Below, one piece after another: positions 51,200-59,688 of a DNA stretch of 59,688 nucleotides. Under the pieces are notes generated by a model. It was not told the origin of the DNA. It saw only the letters and a list, made by a program, of their open reading frames with translations, and ran no database searches. A program made the position numbers and the translations under genes. Each line of letters starts with the position of its first letter. Position 1 is the stretch's first letter. This DNA comes from DATFYP01 sp035626235 (GTDB taxonomy: Archaea > Thermoproteota > Nitrososphaeria > Nitrososphaerales > Gagatemarchaeaceae), in NCBI GenBank assembly GCA_035626235.1, contig DASPOB010000047.1, positions 1-59,688 of the forward strand. The letters are read 5' to 3'.

Positions 51200-52831
51200 A
51201 TGGATCTGTCTAAGACAAGATTCAGAATAATCCCAGTTCTAAGCGCATTCTTCCTTCTCATCTTCTTCGTCAACCCGACCTTCGCAGGCGCCGTCCCCAT
51301 TGTGAAGCCAGCCGCTGCTCCCCTGTTGAACGCTGCCAGCGTCAACCCAGGAGTGTACCTTCTAGACAGCTCGTTCAACCCGTCCCTGGTCGGCGGATCG
51401 CCTTTCTGTTACAGCGCATCCCTCGGGACAATCCTTTGTTATCCGCCCAACTTCCTGAAGACGGCATACAACTTTCCGGTCACCTTTGGGAAATTCGGCC
51501 TTGAAGGTACCGGACAGACCGTCGTCATAGTCGACGCGTTCGGCAGTCCCACCATTCAGAGCGACCTCAACACCTACGATGCGGCCTTCGGCGTCCCTTC
51601 AACCACGATCACAATCCTGTGCGGGCCAACCTGGACGGGCTCGGCCACCGACAACTGCCCAGTGAAGACCATCGCTGACCTCTCGACCGCCCCCAACGCT
51701 GCGTTGTGCGGCGCCACGGGATGGGCCGAAGAGACCACGCTTGACGTGACCATGGTTCACTCGCTCGCCCCAGGCGCACACATCGTTCTCCTAGTGGCGA
51801 ACGACTGCTTCGACAGCAGCATCTACACCGCTGAGCAGGCAATCGTCTCCCAGCCTCAGTACAAGGGAAGCGTCATGTCTCAGAGCTTCGGGGAACCTGA
51901 CGACCTTGTAACGTGCACAACTCTCAACGCCACCAACAACGGCTGCGCCACATACGATCCTTCCCTCCTGAACCTCCCCAACTCAGTGTTCCAGACCGCA
52001 AAGCAGAACCACTGGACCGTCATCGCCTCTTCTGGTGACTTCGGCGCTAACGAGGACGCAGGAGTCCTCGGGACGCTCGAGCTCACACCGTCATTCCCAG
52101 CGACTAGCCCGCTCGTCTTGGCGGCCGGAGGGACCGAGGGCTCCCCCTATGGTGGAGCGTACGGCGGACCTCCAGGCGCGGGCGTCAACTTCACATGTGC
52201 GGCCTTCCACTTCTGCAACACCGGTCTGGTCGTCATCAACGGCGGCATCCACGGATGTGGCACCGCCGTGAGGCCGGGCGAGCCCACCAGCTGCGTTCCC
52301 GTCGGATACGGCGGGGAAAGCACTTGGAACGAAGTCACTGACTTCGCTCTTACAGGTGGCTCCATCGGATACACCAGCGGTGGCGGAATCAGCTCACTTT
52401 ATGGCGTGCCTTCGTACCAGCAGTTCCTCCCTCACCAGGTGACAACCCTACTCGGCAACACAGTGAAAGTCACGGGCAGGACGACCCCTGACGTGGCATT
52501 CAACTCGGCGATCTATGGCGGAGTGATGGCCTACCTCGGGTTCATCGGCAGGTGGGCAGTATTCGGCGGCACCAGCGCCGCGTCTCCGGCATGGGCAGCA
52601 ATCATCGCACTTGCCAACCAGGCAAACGGCCACCCACTCGGCTTCGTCAACACTGCAATCTACCAAATCGGCTTCAGCTTCGCATTCCACGACATCACCC
52701 AAGGGAACAACGCCGTCTGCTCGGGCCTATGCGGCGAGAACGGCTTCCTGGCCGGCAAGGGATACGACCTGACGACCGGCTGGGGAACGCCTAACGTTTC
52801 GTTCCTCATAGCGGCTCTAGCAGCGCACTAG
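51200..52831 (+). CDS. Secreted S53-family (sedolisin/kumamolisin) acid peptidase
   Basis: A 543-residue secreted peptidase with signal peptide (RIIPVLSAFFLLIFFVNPTFA), catalytic Glu-Asp pair in EETTLDVTMVHSLAPGA (about E178, D182), oxyanion Asp in ASSGDFGAN (D280) and nucleophile Ser in GGTSAASP (about S459). The C-terminal DITQGNN...GYDLTTGWGTPN is the calcium site of the family. It lacks a long propeptide, unlike many homologues. It would digest proteins outside the cell at low pH, suggesting an acidic habitat. TATA-like TTTTTTATAAG about 35 bp upstream. Confidence 0.95.
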   Translation: MDLSKTRFRIIPVLSAFFLLIFFVNPTFAGAVPIVKPAAAPLLNAASVNPGVYLLDSSFNPSLVGGSPFCYSASLGTILCYPPNFLKTAYNFPVTFGKFGLEGTGQTVVIVDAFGSPTIQSDLNTYDAAFGVPSTTITILCGPTWTGSATDNCPVKTIADLSTAPNAALCGATGWAEETTLDVTMVHSLAPGAHIVLLVANDCFDSSIYTAEQAIVSQPQYKGSVMSQSFGEPDDLVTCTTLNATNNGCATYDPSLLNLPNSVFQTAKQNHWTVIASSGDFGANEDAGVLGTLELTPSFPATSPLVLAAGGTEGSPYGGAYGGPPGAGVNFTCAAFHFCNTGLVVINGGIHGCGTAVRPGEPTSCVPVGYGGESTWNEVTDFALTGGSIGYTSGGGISSLYGVPSYQQFLPHQVTTLLGNTVKVTGRTTPDVAFNSAIYGGVMAYLGFIGRWAVFGGTSAASPAWAAIIALANQANGHPLGFVNTAIYQIGFSFAFHDITQGNNAVCSGLCGENGFLAGKGYDLTTGWGTPNVSFLIAALAAH

Positions 52832-52847
52832 TGCGGAATTGGAAGAC

Positions 52848-52866
52848 AGGCGTGCCAAACACGCCT
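52848..52866 (+). terminator. Hairpin terminator after the S53 peptidase gene
   Basis: AGGCGTG-CCAAA-CACGCCT is a perfect 7 bp stem, 17 bp after the peptidase stop, followed shortly by a CCATTTTTG T-tract. This is the form of an intrinsic-type terminator. Confidence 0.55.
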
Positions 52867-53039
52867 CCCCTCCATTTTTGTCAATGGCCAAAGGACTGAA
52901 GCCCCGACCTAATTTCCCGCCACTTCCTGGTATTGCAATCTCCCCGCTTTCATCGGGTGGTTCTTCCTTCCCATCGGCCTGAGTTCCCTAATCCGTTCGG
53001 GAGGCTTAAATACCATAGATTCGGGGCTTCGGAACCCAA

Positions 53040-54647
53040 ATGACGAAGAAAATCACTGAAACACTACTACTAACTTCAATTCTCATCTTCGGCTTCGTAT
53101 CAGCGTTTCCGATTGCCGCGGCGCACGCACAGCCCCCGGCGATCATCTTCGTGAGTACAAGCGGCAGCGACACCACGGGCAACGGCTCTGCTTCATCCCC
53201 ATACGCGACCATCTCGCATGGCGTGGAGGTAGCTCCTCCGGGGGCAGAAGTGATCGTGATGCCCGGGACCTACAAGGAAATGGTCAGTATCGCCAAGCCG
53301 GTCTATCTGATCTCTGCCAGCGGTCAACCCTCCAACACCGTCATCAACGCTGCGGGGCTTCTGCACGGCATCGAAGTCATCGGTGCAGCGGTAAATGCGA
53401 GCGCCATCGAAGGATTCACGGTCGAGAATGCCCAGGCACAGGGGATTTTCGTCCAGGACGCCTCCAATGTCATCATATCCAACAACCAGGTCCTGAACAA
53501 CGTCCAGAACGTATCCCTCGTTTGCCCGTTCGCTGGGGCTCCGCCTGGGCCCTGCATCCTCGAGGACAAGGGCATCGAACTCATCGGCACGTCTGGTGTC
53601 ACGGTAGCCAGCAACACTGTAGTCGGGACCGTCGGGGACGGTGGAATCGGAGTCAGCGACGACGGCCCATTGAACCCTGGTACCCCATGCACTCTCAACT
53701 TGGTCGCTGGAACTTGCACCGGCAAGCCCGGCGCGTCTCACCCGGCCATCGACAACGTAGTCACTGACAACACCGTAGTCGCGAACACGGGCGGCTGCGG
53801 AATCGTCGTCTCTGCATACGACCCAGGTCAGGGCGTCATCGGCAACGTGGTCTCCGGAAACGACGTTGTGGCCAACGGCGAAGGCATAGTCGTGGCAACT
53901 CCAATACCCGGAACCTCGGCCATCAACAACACAGTGATGGGCAACTCAGTTCTCAACAGCTTCACAGAAGGCATAGACATAGACTTCAGCTCCGGCGCAT
54001 TCGCGCCAGGCGGCGTATTCTCAGGCAACAGCGTGATGGGCAACGTCGTAAGCGGCAACGGGCCTGACGGCGACTTCAGCATCCCTCAACCAACCGGGAT
54101 CGCAGTCATCTCACCATCTTCGGCCCCCGTGGAAGGGACCACAGTATACGGCAACACAATACGCAACGAATACTACGGGATCGGGGTGTTCAACGCGACC
54201 GGCACCGTCATCCAGGCCAACGACGTTGATCCCTCAGTCACAAAGCCCCTGATTGGCGCCACGGTCACGCCTAGCGACGCGAGCGTCATCGGCGGCGAAG
54301 TCAACTCTCTGCAGAACAGTCTCACGACTCTCCAGAACTCGTTCACCCAGCTCCAGAGCAGCATCTCCCAGCTACAGTCAACCTCGGCGAAGAGCAGCGA
54401 CCTATCCGCGCTGTCTAGCACAGTGAGCGGTCTGCAGTCGAGCCTGACTCAGCTGCAGTCTTCCGCAGCAAAGCAGAGCGACATCAGCAACCTCTCGACC
54501 CAGGTCAACAGCGCAAGCTCTCAGGCGAGCAGCGCGAACTCGCAAGCGCAGACAGCGACCTACGTCGGGTACGTCGCAATCCTAGTTGCAGTAGTGTTCG
54601 GCGGCATAGCCATAGTCCTTTCAAGAAGACGGCCATCTGCAGCATAA
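53040..54647 (+). CDS. Surface parallel beta-helix protein with coiled coil and membrane anchor
   Basis: A 535-residue surface protein: signal peptide (LLLTSILIFGFVSAFPIAAAHA), a right-handed beta-helix with repeated GNTV/NNVVS-like turns (about residues 60-410, e.g. SGNDVVANGEGIVV), then a Gln/Ser/Leu-rich coiled coil (LQNSLTTLQNSFTQLQSS), a membrane helix (VGYVAILVAVVFGGIAIVL) and basic tail. Such beta-helix proteins often bind or cut polysaccharide; no catalytic residues can be assigned. TATA-like GGCTTAAATACC about 32 bp upstream. Its end lies inside the following terminator hairpin. Confidence 0.85.
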   Translation: MTKKITETLLLTSILIFGFVSAFPIAAAHAQPPAIIFVSTSGSDTTGNGSASSPYATISHGVEVAPPGAEVIVMPGTYKEMVSIAKPVYLISASGQPSNTVINAAGLLHGIEVIGAAVNASAIEGFTVENAQAQGIFVQDASNVIISNNQVLNNVQNVSLVCPFAGAPPGPCILEDKGIELIGTSGVTVASNTVVGTVGDGGIGVSDDGPLNPGTPCTLNLVAGTCTGKPGASHPAIDNVVTDNTVVANTGGCGIVVSAYDPGQGVIGNVVSGNDVVANGEGIVVATPIPGTSAINNTVMGNSVLNSFTEGIDIDFSSGAFAPGGVFSGNSVMGNVVSGNGPDGDFSIPQPTGIAVISPSSAPVEGTTVYGNTIRNEYYGIGVFNATGTVIQANDVDPSVTKPLIGATVTPSDASVIGGEVNSLQNSLTTLQNSFTQLQSSISQLQSTSAKSSDLSALSSTVSGLQSSLTQLQSSAAKQSDISNLSTQVNSASSQASSANSQAQTATYVGYVAILVAVVFGGIAIVLSRRRPSAA

Positions 54648-54663
54648 AGAGCAGTGGCCGTCT
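54627..54663 (+). terminator. Hairpin terminator overlapping the beta-helix stop codon
   Basis: AGACGGCCA (54627-54635) and TGGCCGTCT (54655-54663) pair perfectly, with CTGC/GCAG pairing inside the loop, and TTCTTTG follows. The stem overlaps the last codons and stop of the gene. Confidence 0.55.
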
Positions 54664-54748
54664 GCCTTCTTTGTTCGTGGGACCTGAAACACGGGTCGGT
54701 CAAGAAATGTATTTAGGTGTCGGGCCGCAGAATCCTCATAGCAAAGTC

Positions 54749-57421
54749 TTGCCGAGGGCCCTCGACTTCGATATCATCAATGAACTGGCCGAGGGGTCTT
54801 TTCATTATGGCATGACCTGCGTCGTTGAGTTCGAGCCTCACTCCCTCTGGCACGAGATCTCTTTGACCGCCGTGGCTCAGGCCCTCAGGTCCGGAGTCAA
54901 AGTGGAATATCACGTCTTCGAGCACACTCCCGCAGAGATCAGGACGTCTCTGGCGGGAATCGGGGTCGACGTAGAGGGGCTGGAAAGCCGAGGCCAGTTC
55001 AGGGTCTTAGACACTTACACGCCCCTGACGCCCAGGTCGGACAATGAGCAGGGGAAGAAGGGCAATCTGCTCTCCGGCGGGCCCCCCGACGTCGAAGACT
55101 GGACACGTTCCATCAGGGAGAAAATGCAGGTCGGGTTTGAAGAGGAGGAGAAACGATGGTTACACATAGACGACAACGAAACCATCTTGCTCCAATACAA
55201 CGGTGAGGACTCCGTCGTGAAGGGGTGGAGGACGACCTTTGTTCCTATGGCGAAGGAAAGGGAACTGCTGATTCTGCACGGGCTCGCAAGAGGGGTGGCT
55301 TCCGATTCCTTCTATCTGAAGACCGAGGCGATGGCGGACGCAGTCATAGACATCAGGACCAAGGAGGAAGAAGGGAGGCTGGAGAACCTGGTCCGCCTAA
55401 GAGCCCTGAGAGGGGCCCGCTTCGATTCCCGGTGGCACAGGGTGGAACTGCTTGCCAGCGGGGAAGTCGCCTTGGGGGCACCGCCAGATGAGGGTACCAG
55501 GAAGCTCGCGGCGATAATGTTTACCGACATGGTGGGTTTCACGGCTGTCGCGCAGACGAACGAGTCCCTCGCGCTCTCGCTACTTGACGGGCAGAGAAGG
55601 CTCGTCCGCCCCATCCTGGCGAAACACAGGGGGAAGGAGGTCAAAACGATTGGGGACGCCTTCCTGGTCGAGTTTGCGAGCGCCCTCGATGCCGTCAGGT
55701 GCGCCATCGAAATCCAGTCGGCCCTTGAGGAGGCGAATTCGCTCCGGCCCGTCGACCGAAAGGTCGCTTTGAGGATAGGGATCCACCTTGGAGACGTCGT
55801 GCATGACGGTGGCGACGTGGCGGGAGACGCGGTGAATCTGGCTTCGCGGATTGAGCCTCTCGCTCCCCCTGGAGGGATCTGCGTCAGTGCCCAGGTCCAG
55901 TCCAGCGTCGTCAACAAGGTGGACGCGAATTTCGTCAGCCTCGGCACGCCACAGCTCAGGAACGTGCTGACCCCGGTCGAAGTCTACCAGATACAGGGAT
56001 TCGGCGCGCAGGCAGCCAAGTCGGCGGAGGTCGGCTCCACGCCAATCAGGGAAAGGATTGCCGTCCTCCCCTTCAGGAACTTCAGCCCGGACCAATCGGA
56101 CGAATACTTTGCAGACGGAATGACTGAAGAAGTGATCTCATCGGTCTCCCGCACGCGTGGGCTCAGGGTCATCGCGAGGACATCCGTGATGAAGTACAAG
56201 GGCAGCGGCAGGTCGATCTCGGAGATAGGGAGAGAGCTGAACGTGGGCAACATACTCGAAGGCAGCGTGAGAAAGGCAGGCGACAAGCTGCGCATCAACG
56301 TCCAGCTTGTTGAGACTTCAAACGAGGAACCTCGGTGGTCGCAGGAATACGACAGAGAGATGAGAGACGTCTTTGAAATCCAGTCGGACATCGCCAAGAA
56401 GGTCGCCGAGGCTCTCCGAATGCAGGTCGCTGGGATTCAGCACCAGGAGCCGGGGGGCGCTTCTACTAACCCTGACGCCTATGTCAGCTACCTTCGGGGG
56501 AGGCAACTCTGGAACAGGAGGACCAAGGAAGACCTGGAAAGGGCGATCGCGTTCTTCGAAAAAGCTTTGGACGTGGACCCGGGTTACGCCCAGGCGTACA
56601 CAGGCCTGGCGGACAGCTATGCAGCGCTGGCCCTGCTCGAATTCAAGGCCCCCAACGATGTCTATCCCAAGGCCAAGGACGCAGTCGGAAGAGCCCTTTC
56701 TCTGAACCCTGACCTGGCCGAAGCCCACACCTCTCTTGGACTGGTGAGGTTTCAGTATGACTGGAACTGGAAGGGTGCGGAGGAAGAGTTCAGGAAATCA
56801 ATAGAGATCAACCCCAGCTACGCTCCGGCCCACCACTTCTACGCGGACTACCTGAAGGCGATGGGGAGGTTCGACGAGGCCCTCTCTGAGATTCGGAAGG
56901 CCCAGGAGCTAGATCCCCTGTCGCTCGCAATCAGCACCGGCGTCGGGCACGTGCTGTACCTTTCAGGGCAGTACGATCAGGCAATACAGCAGTACCGCAA
57001 GGCAATAGACCTGGACCCGACCTTCCTGGCGACTCACATCTGGTTCGGCAGGCCCTATCTAGAAAAGGGGATGTTTAGGGAGGCGATTTCCGAGCTGGAG
57101 ACCGCTGTAAGACTCTCAGGGGAGAGCACAATTGCATTGGCAATGCTTGGCCATGGGCTTGCCTCGGCGGGGCGCACAGAGGATGCCTCAAGAATCTTGG
57201 AGAAGTTGAAGGTACGGTCGAGGAGCCAGTATGTCCCATCCTACTGGATTGCGGTGATCTATAACGGGTTCAGGGACAGGGAACAAACCATGCTCTGGAT
57301 GAAGAAGGCGTTCGACGAACGCTCCAGCTGGCTGGTCTGGTCTAACGTCGAGCCGAGGTTCTCATGGCTGAGGGCTGAGCCTGACTTCGCGCAGCTGTTG
57401 AAGAAGATGAAGTTCCAGTAG
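54749..57421 (+). CDS. KaiC-like pseudo-ATPase fused to class III cyclase, TolB-like and TPR domains
   Basis: An 890-residue four-part protein. Residues about 1-240 follow the KaiC/RecA-like pattern: VKVEYHVFEHTPAEIRTSL, LDTYTPLT and the terminal RALRGARFDSRWHRVELL, but the Walker A loop is replaced by VEFEPHSLWHEI with no GKT, so it should not hydrolyse ATP in the usual way. Residues about 245-415 are a class III cyclase with FTDMVGFT, VKTIGDAFLVEF and GDAVNLASR intact. The rest is TolB-like (RIAVLPFRNFSPDQSD) and TPR. It likely joins a sensing domain to cyclic nucleotide production. The frame is open to an ATG at 54671; I prefer TTG 54749, which is about 36 bp after a TATA-like TGTATTTAGG. 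Confidence 0.85.
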   Translation: MPRALDFDIINELAEGSFHYGMTCVVEFEPHSLWHEISLTAVAQALRSGVKVEYHVFEHTPAEIRTSLAGIGVDVEGLESRGQFRVLDTYTPLTPRSDNEQGKKGNLLSGGPPDVEDWTRSIREKMQVGFEEEEKRWLHIDDNETILLQYNGEDSVVKGWRTTFVPMAKERELLILHGLARGVASDSFYLKTEAMADAVIDIRTKEEEGRLENLVRLRALRGARFDSRWHRVELLASGEVALGAPPDEGTRKLAAIMFTDMVGFTAVAQTNESLALSLLDGQRRLVRPILAKHRGKEVKTIGDAFLVEFASALDAVRCAIEIQSALEEANSLRPVDRKVALRIGIHLGDVVHDGGDVAGDAVNLASRIEPLAPPGGICVSAQVQSSVVNKVDANFVSLGTPQLRNVLTPVEVYQIQGFGAQAAKSAEVGSTPIRERIAVLPFRNFSPDQSDEYFADGMTEEVISSVSRTRGLRVIARTSVMKYKGSGRSISEIGRELNVGNILEGSVRKAGDKLRINVQLVETSNEEPRWSQEYDREMRDVFEIQSDIAKKVAEALRMQVAGIQHQEPGGASTNPDAYVSYLRGRQLWNRRTKEDLERAIAFFEKALDVDPGYAQAYTGLADSYAALALLEFKAPNDVYPKAKDAVGRALSLNPDLAEAHTSLGLVRFQYDWNWKGAEEEFRKSIEINPSYAPAHHFYADYLKAMGRFDEALSEIRKAQELDPLSLAISTGVGHVLYLSGQYDQAIQQYRKAIDLDPTFLATHIWFGRPYLEKGMFREAISELETAVRLSGESTIALAMLGHGLASAGRTEDASRILEKLKVRSRSQYVPSYWIAVIYNGFRDREQTMLWMKKAFDERSSWLVWSNVEPRFSWLRAEPDFAQLLKKMKFQ

Positions 57422-57558
57422 ACAGAGCCGGTCCCAAATTCGGCGGCCATGAAAGGCACCCGCAACCATTGGTCGCGATTTTCAAGTCTGGGAATGGCAT
57501 GGGCGGCTTAAGAGCAGGACGACCGAGGGTCGCGAAAGCAACGCGGAAGGGTCGATGA

Positions 57559-58986
57559 ATGGAATACAAGTGGGTGGTGCTGTCCAACACGACTCTCGGG
57601 ACACTGATGTCCTCTTTGGACGGGAACATAGTCCTCATCGCCCTGCCGACCATCGCCAGAGACCTTCCGGGCACCTCGGTTTTCGACCTTCTCTGGCTTC
57701 TATTGGGATACCAGCTCCTGACTGCATCGGTCCTGGTGAACTTCGGGAGGCTCGCCGACATGTTTGGGAGGGTGAAGCTCTACAACTTCGGCTTCGTGAT
57801 GTTCACCCTGGGCTCGGCACTCTGCAGCTTTTCCCAGAGCAGCATTCAGCTGATCCTCTTCAGGCTCGTCCAGGGTATCGGTGCCTCGTTCCTCTTCTCC
57901 AACAGCGCCGCCATCATCACTGACGCCTTCCCCGAGAACCAGCGGGGGATGGCGCTGGGGGTCAATCAGGTCTCCATCGTCATTGGCTCCGTGGGGGGGT
58001 TGGTCCTCGGCGGGTTCCTGACCTCAGTCACGGGTTGGCGCTCAATCTTCTGGGTCAACATACCAATCGGCATCTTTGCCACTGTCTGGTCCAGGTACAA
58101 GCTTCGGGAGCTCGCACACATCCGCAAGGGCCAGAAGCTGGACGTGGTCGGGAACATATCCTTTGCCGGAGGCCTTGCCCTGGTCCTTGCTGGAATCACC
58201 CTGTTCTCGATATCCTACCTGAGCCTGCCAGGTCTCCTGGCTTCGATGGCCGCAGGAGCCGCCCTCCTGGTGCTGTTCGTGTTTGTGGAGCTCAGGACGG
58301 CCGAGCCGATGTTCAACCTGTCGTTGTTCAAGATCCGGATGTTCTCCGCCGGGAACATCGCAATCCTGCTGAACGCCCTTGCCCGGGGCGCCGTCTCGTT
58401 GGTGCTCGTCTTCTACCTGCAGGGCCCCACCATGGGGCTCGACCCATTGACAGCTGGGCTCTATCTCCTCCCCATCTCGCTGTCCCTGGCGGCCCTGGGC
58501 CCGGTCAGCGGGTGGTTGTCAGACCGGCACGGTGCGAGGCTGATGTCGACGCTCGGGCTCGTTGTCTCCTCGGCAGGGTTCCTCCTCCTAACGGGCATCG
58601 GCCCTACGATCACTTTCCAGCAGCTCCTGGTGCCGCTAGTCCTCGTGGGGGCGGGCATGGGGCTCTTCGCTTCCCCCAACAGAGCCTCAATCATGAATTC
58701 GCTCCCTCAGGACCAGCGCGGGGTCGGCTCTGGGATCAGCACGACGCTCGTGGTCGTGGGGGGGACCGTGAGCCTCGCCATCGCGTTCCTGGTGATGGTC
58801 ACTGGCACGCCGATAGCAGAACTCCAGCAGCTCTTCCTGGGAACCTCTGGAATCGGGACTCCCCCATGGATTGGCAGCTTCATACAGTCGATACGTTCGG
58901 TGTATTTTCTCTCGACGATTTTCCTCATTCTCGCCATCATTCCATCTGTGATGAGAGGGAGGGTCCCCAGCGCGGACCCGTCGTGA
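57559..58986 (+). CDS. MFS transporter of the DHA2 (EmrB/QacA-like) family
   Basis: A 475-residue transporter with about 14 hydrophobic segments. The DHA2 signature near the start, LDGNIVLIALPTIARDLPG, carries the conserved D-x-x-I-V-x-x-A-L-P pattern, and motif A is GRLADMFGR. Family members export drugs or metabolites with proton exchange. No regulator adjoins; the substrate is unknown. ATG start. Confidence 0.9.
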   Translation: MEYKWVVLSNTTLGTLMSSLDGNIVLIALPTIARDLPGTSVFDLLWLLLGYQLLTASVLVNFGRLADMFGRVKLYNFGFVMFTLGSALCSFSQSSIQLILFRLVQGIGASFLFSNSAAIITDAFPENQRGMALGVNQVSIVIGSVGGLVLGGFLTSVTGWRSIFWVNIPIGIFATVWSRYKLRELAHIRKGQKLDVVGNISFAGGLALVLAGITLFSISYLSLPGLLASMAAGAALLVLFVFVELRTAEPMFNLSLFKIRMFSAGNIAILLNALARGAVSLVLVFYLQGPTMGLDPLTAGLYLLPISLSLAALGPVSGWLSDRHGARLMSTLGLVVSSAGFLLLTGIGPTITFQQLLVPLVLVGAGMGLFASPNRASIMNSLPQDQRGVGSGISTTLVVVGGTVSLAIAFLVMVTGTPIAELQQLFLGTSGIGTPPWIGSFIQSIRSVYFLSTIFLILAIIPSVMRGRVPSADPS

Positions 58987-59052
58987 CCTTCTATCCTTCG
59001 CCCGGATGCCCTGCCATTGTTATAACCCCCGCCGCGAATGCCCCCCTAAGGA

Positions 59053-59688
59053 TTGGAAGAAGAGAGGGCCCGACCGAGGCCTAGAATCGAGTCGCTGTCA
59101 GACCTGGTGTTCGGCCTCGCGCTTTCCATAGCGGCCATCGCACTCGTGAGCAACCCGCCCACCTCGGTCGGAGGGTTCTACAGGGACATCGCCACCTTCG
59201 GCTTCAATTTCATAGTGCTGATTTCCATCTGGCTCCGCTACACCAGAATCATGTCTGCCCTGCCTCTCGAGACGAGGGGAACGATGATCCTGAACAGCGT
59301 CCTGCTTTTCACCGTTTCCCTCGAGCCGTTTCTTTTCAACATCATCCGCTCGGGGAACTCGGCCAGACCCGCAACCGTGCAGCTCTTCGAGACCGCATCG
59401 TCGCTGTACGGCGTCGACCTCGGAGTCATGATGCTCATCATGGCGATATTCACCCTGGCACTCGCAGACGAAGAGAAGCGCCTCGTCCCCGGGGGGATGC
59501 TCCGACAGCTGAGGGAGGAGTCGGTGACGTGGTTCGTCTCGTCGGGAATCTTCCTCGTGTCGGCCTTCCCTCTGTTCGGGAGGATTGACGTGGGCGGAGT
59601 TCTCGTGAGCGGCCTGTCAATCCGTACGGTCATGTGGCTGAGCGGCATCGTCGTCGTGTGGTTGAGGGCGAGGCACGGCCATCGCCAC
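59053..59688 (+). CDS. TMEM175/DUF1211-like membrane protein, partial
   Basis: Reads off the right edge with 212 codons open. The N-terminus has IESLSDLVFGLALSIAAIAL (20 residues), close to the TMEM175 channel motif RxxxFSDxVFA, and about five to six hydrophobic segments follow. TMEM175 proteins are potassium-selective channels; the match here is moderate. TTG start about 30 bp after TATA-like GTTATAAC, consistent with leaderless expression. The end is missing. Confidence 0.7.
   Translation, partial: MEEERARPRPRIESLSDLVFGLALSIAAIALVSNPPTSVGGFYRDIATFGFNFIVLISIWLRYTRIMSALPLETRGTMILNSVLLFTVSLEPFLFNIIRSGNSARPATVQLFETASSLYGVDLGVMMLIMAIFTLALADEEKRLVPGGMLRQLREESVTWFVSSGIFLVSAFPLFGRIDVGGVLVSGLSIRTVMWLSGIVVVWLRARHGHRH

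Noticed and set aside
1..59688. CRISPR arrays, insertion sequences, integrases, rRNA
   Set aside because: No regularly spaced repeats, transposase or integrase proteins or rRNA sequence could be recognised in the window.

Overview
The window looks like a chromosome segment of a high-GC archaeon, most likely a soil or sediment member of the Nitrososphaerota (Thaumarchaeota) or a close relative. Evidence: archaeal housekeeping genes (LSm, archaeal-type S-adenosylmethionine synthetase, RIO2 kinase, RadA/RadB-like recombinase, ThiR-type thiamine regulator, TrpB2), TATA-box promoters about 25-35 bp before start codons, many apparently leaderless genes with GTG or TTG starts, and tRNA genes without encoded CCA. 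The lineage is an inference; there is no rRNA or ammonia-oxidation gene here to fix it.

Layout. 1-24 kb is dense and conserved: recombinase fragment, lsm-mat, RIO2, a PurM-like protein, a thiamine ECF/ThiR pair, pyrG, an AbrB-PhoU regulator, MIP18, MarC, acylphosphatase, isocitrate dehydrogenase-type enzyme, an ACT regulator divergent from trpB2, tldD-tldE, an RNase J-like nuclease, HAD phosphatase, a PurD-like ATP-grasp protein and a 936-residue ADP-forming acyl-CoA synthetase fused to a GNAT acetyltransferase. 24-28 kb has small cupin/barrel proteins, a surface NHL-repeat protein and a GT39-type glycosyltransferase. 30-37 kb returns to core metabolism: tRNA-Arg next to argS, a phosphoserine-phosphatase-like HAD, a class V aminotransferase, AMP-forming acetyl-CoA synthetase and a SatP acetate transporter, then tRNA-Gln.

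The accessory part (28-30 kb and 37-59 kb) is the most interesting. It carries four class III nucleotidyl cyclases of the bacterial type cyclase + TolB-like + TPR, two of them overlapping in tandem, one split by a single-base frameshift, and one with an added N-terminal KaiC-like domain whose P-loop is lost. Two compact cyclic-nucleotide-binding proteins lie between them, neither with a DNA-binding domain; one carries an N-terminal zinc ribbon. Together they look like a complete cyclic-nucleotide signalling set (makers and receivers) in an archaeon. Around it are nutrient and surface genes: Amt ammonium channel and an Lrp-family regulator, PstS phosphate-binding protein, a second NHL protein with the same VPEFP C-terminal sorting-like signal, an S53 acid peptidase, a beta-helix surface protein, an MFS exporter and a TMEM175-like channel running off the right edge.

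Functional reading: acetate uptake (SatP), activation (Acs) and possible lysine-acetylation control (GNAT fusion) form one theme; nitrogen and phosphate scavenging and extracellular protein degradation form another; the cyclase/receptor set may connect nutrient state to these functions. The links between themes are inference from gene content and proximity.
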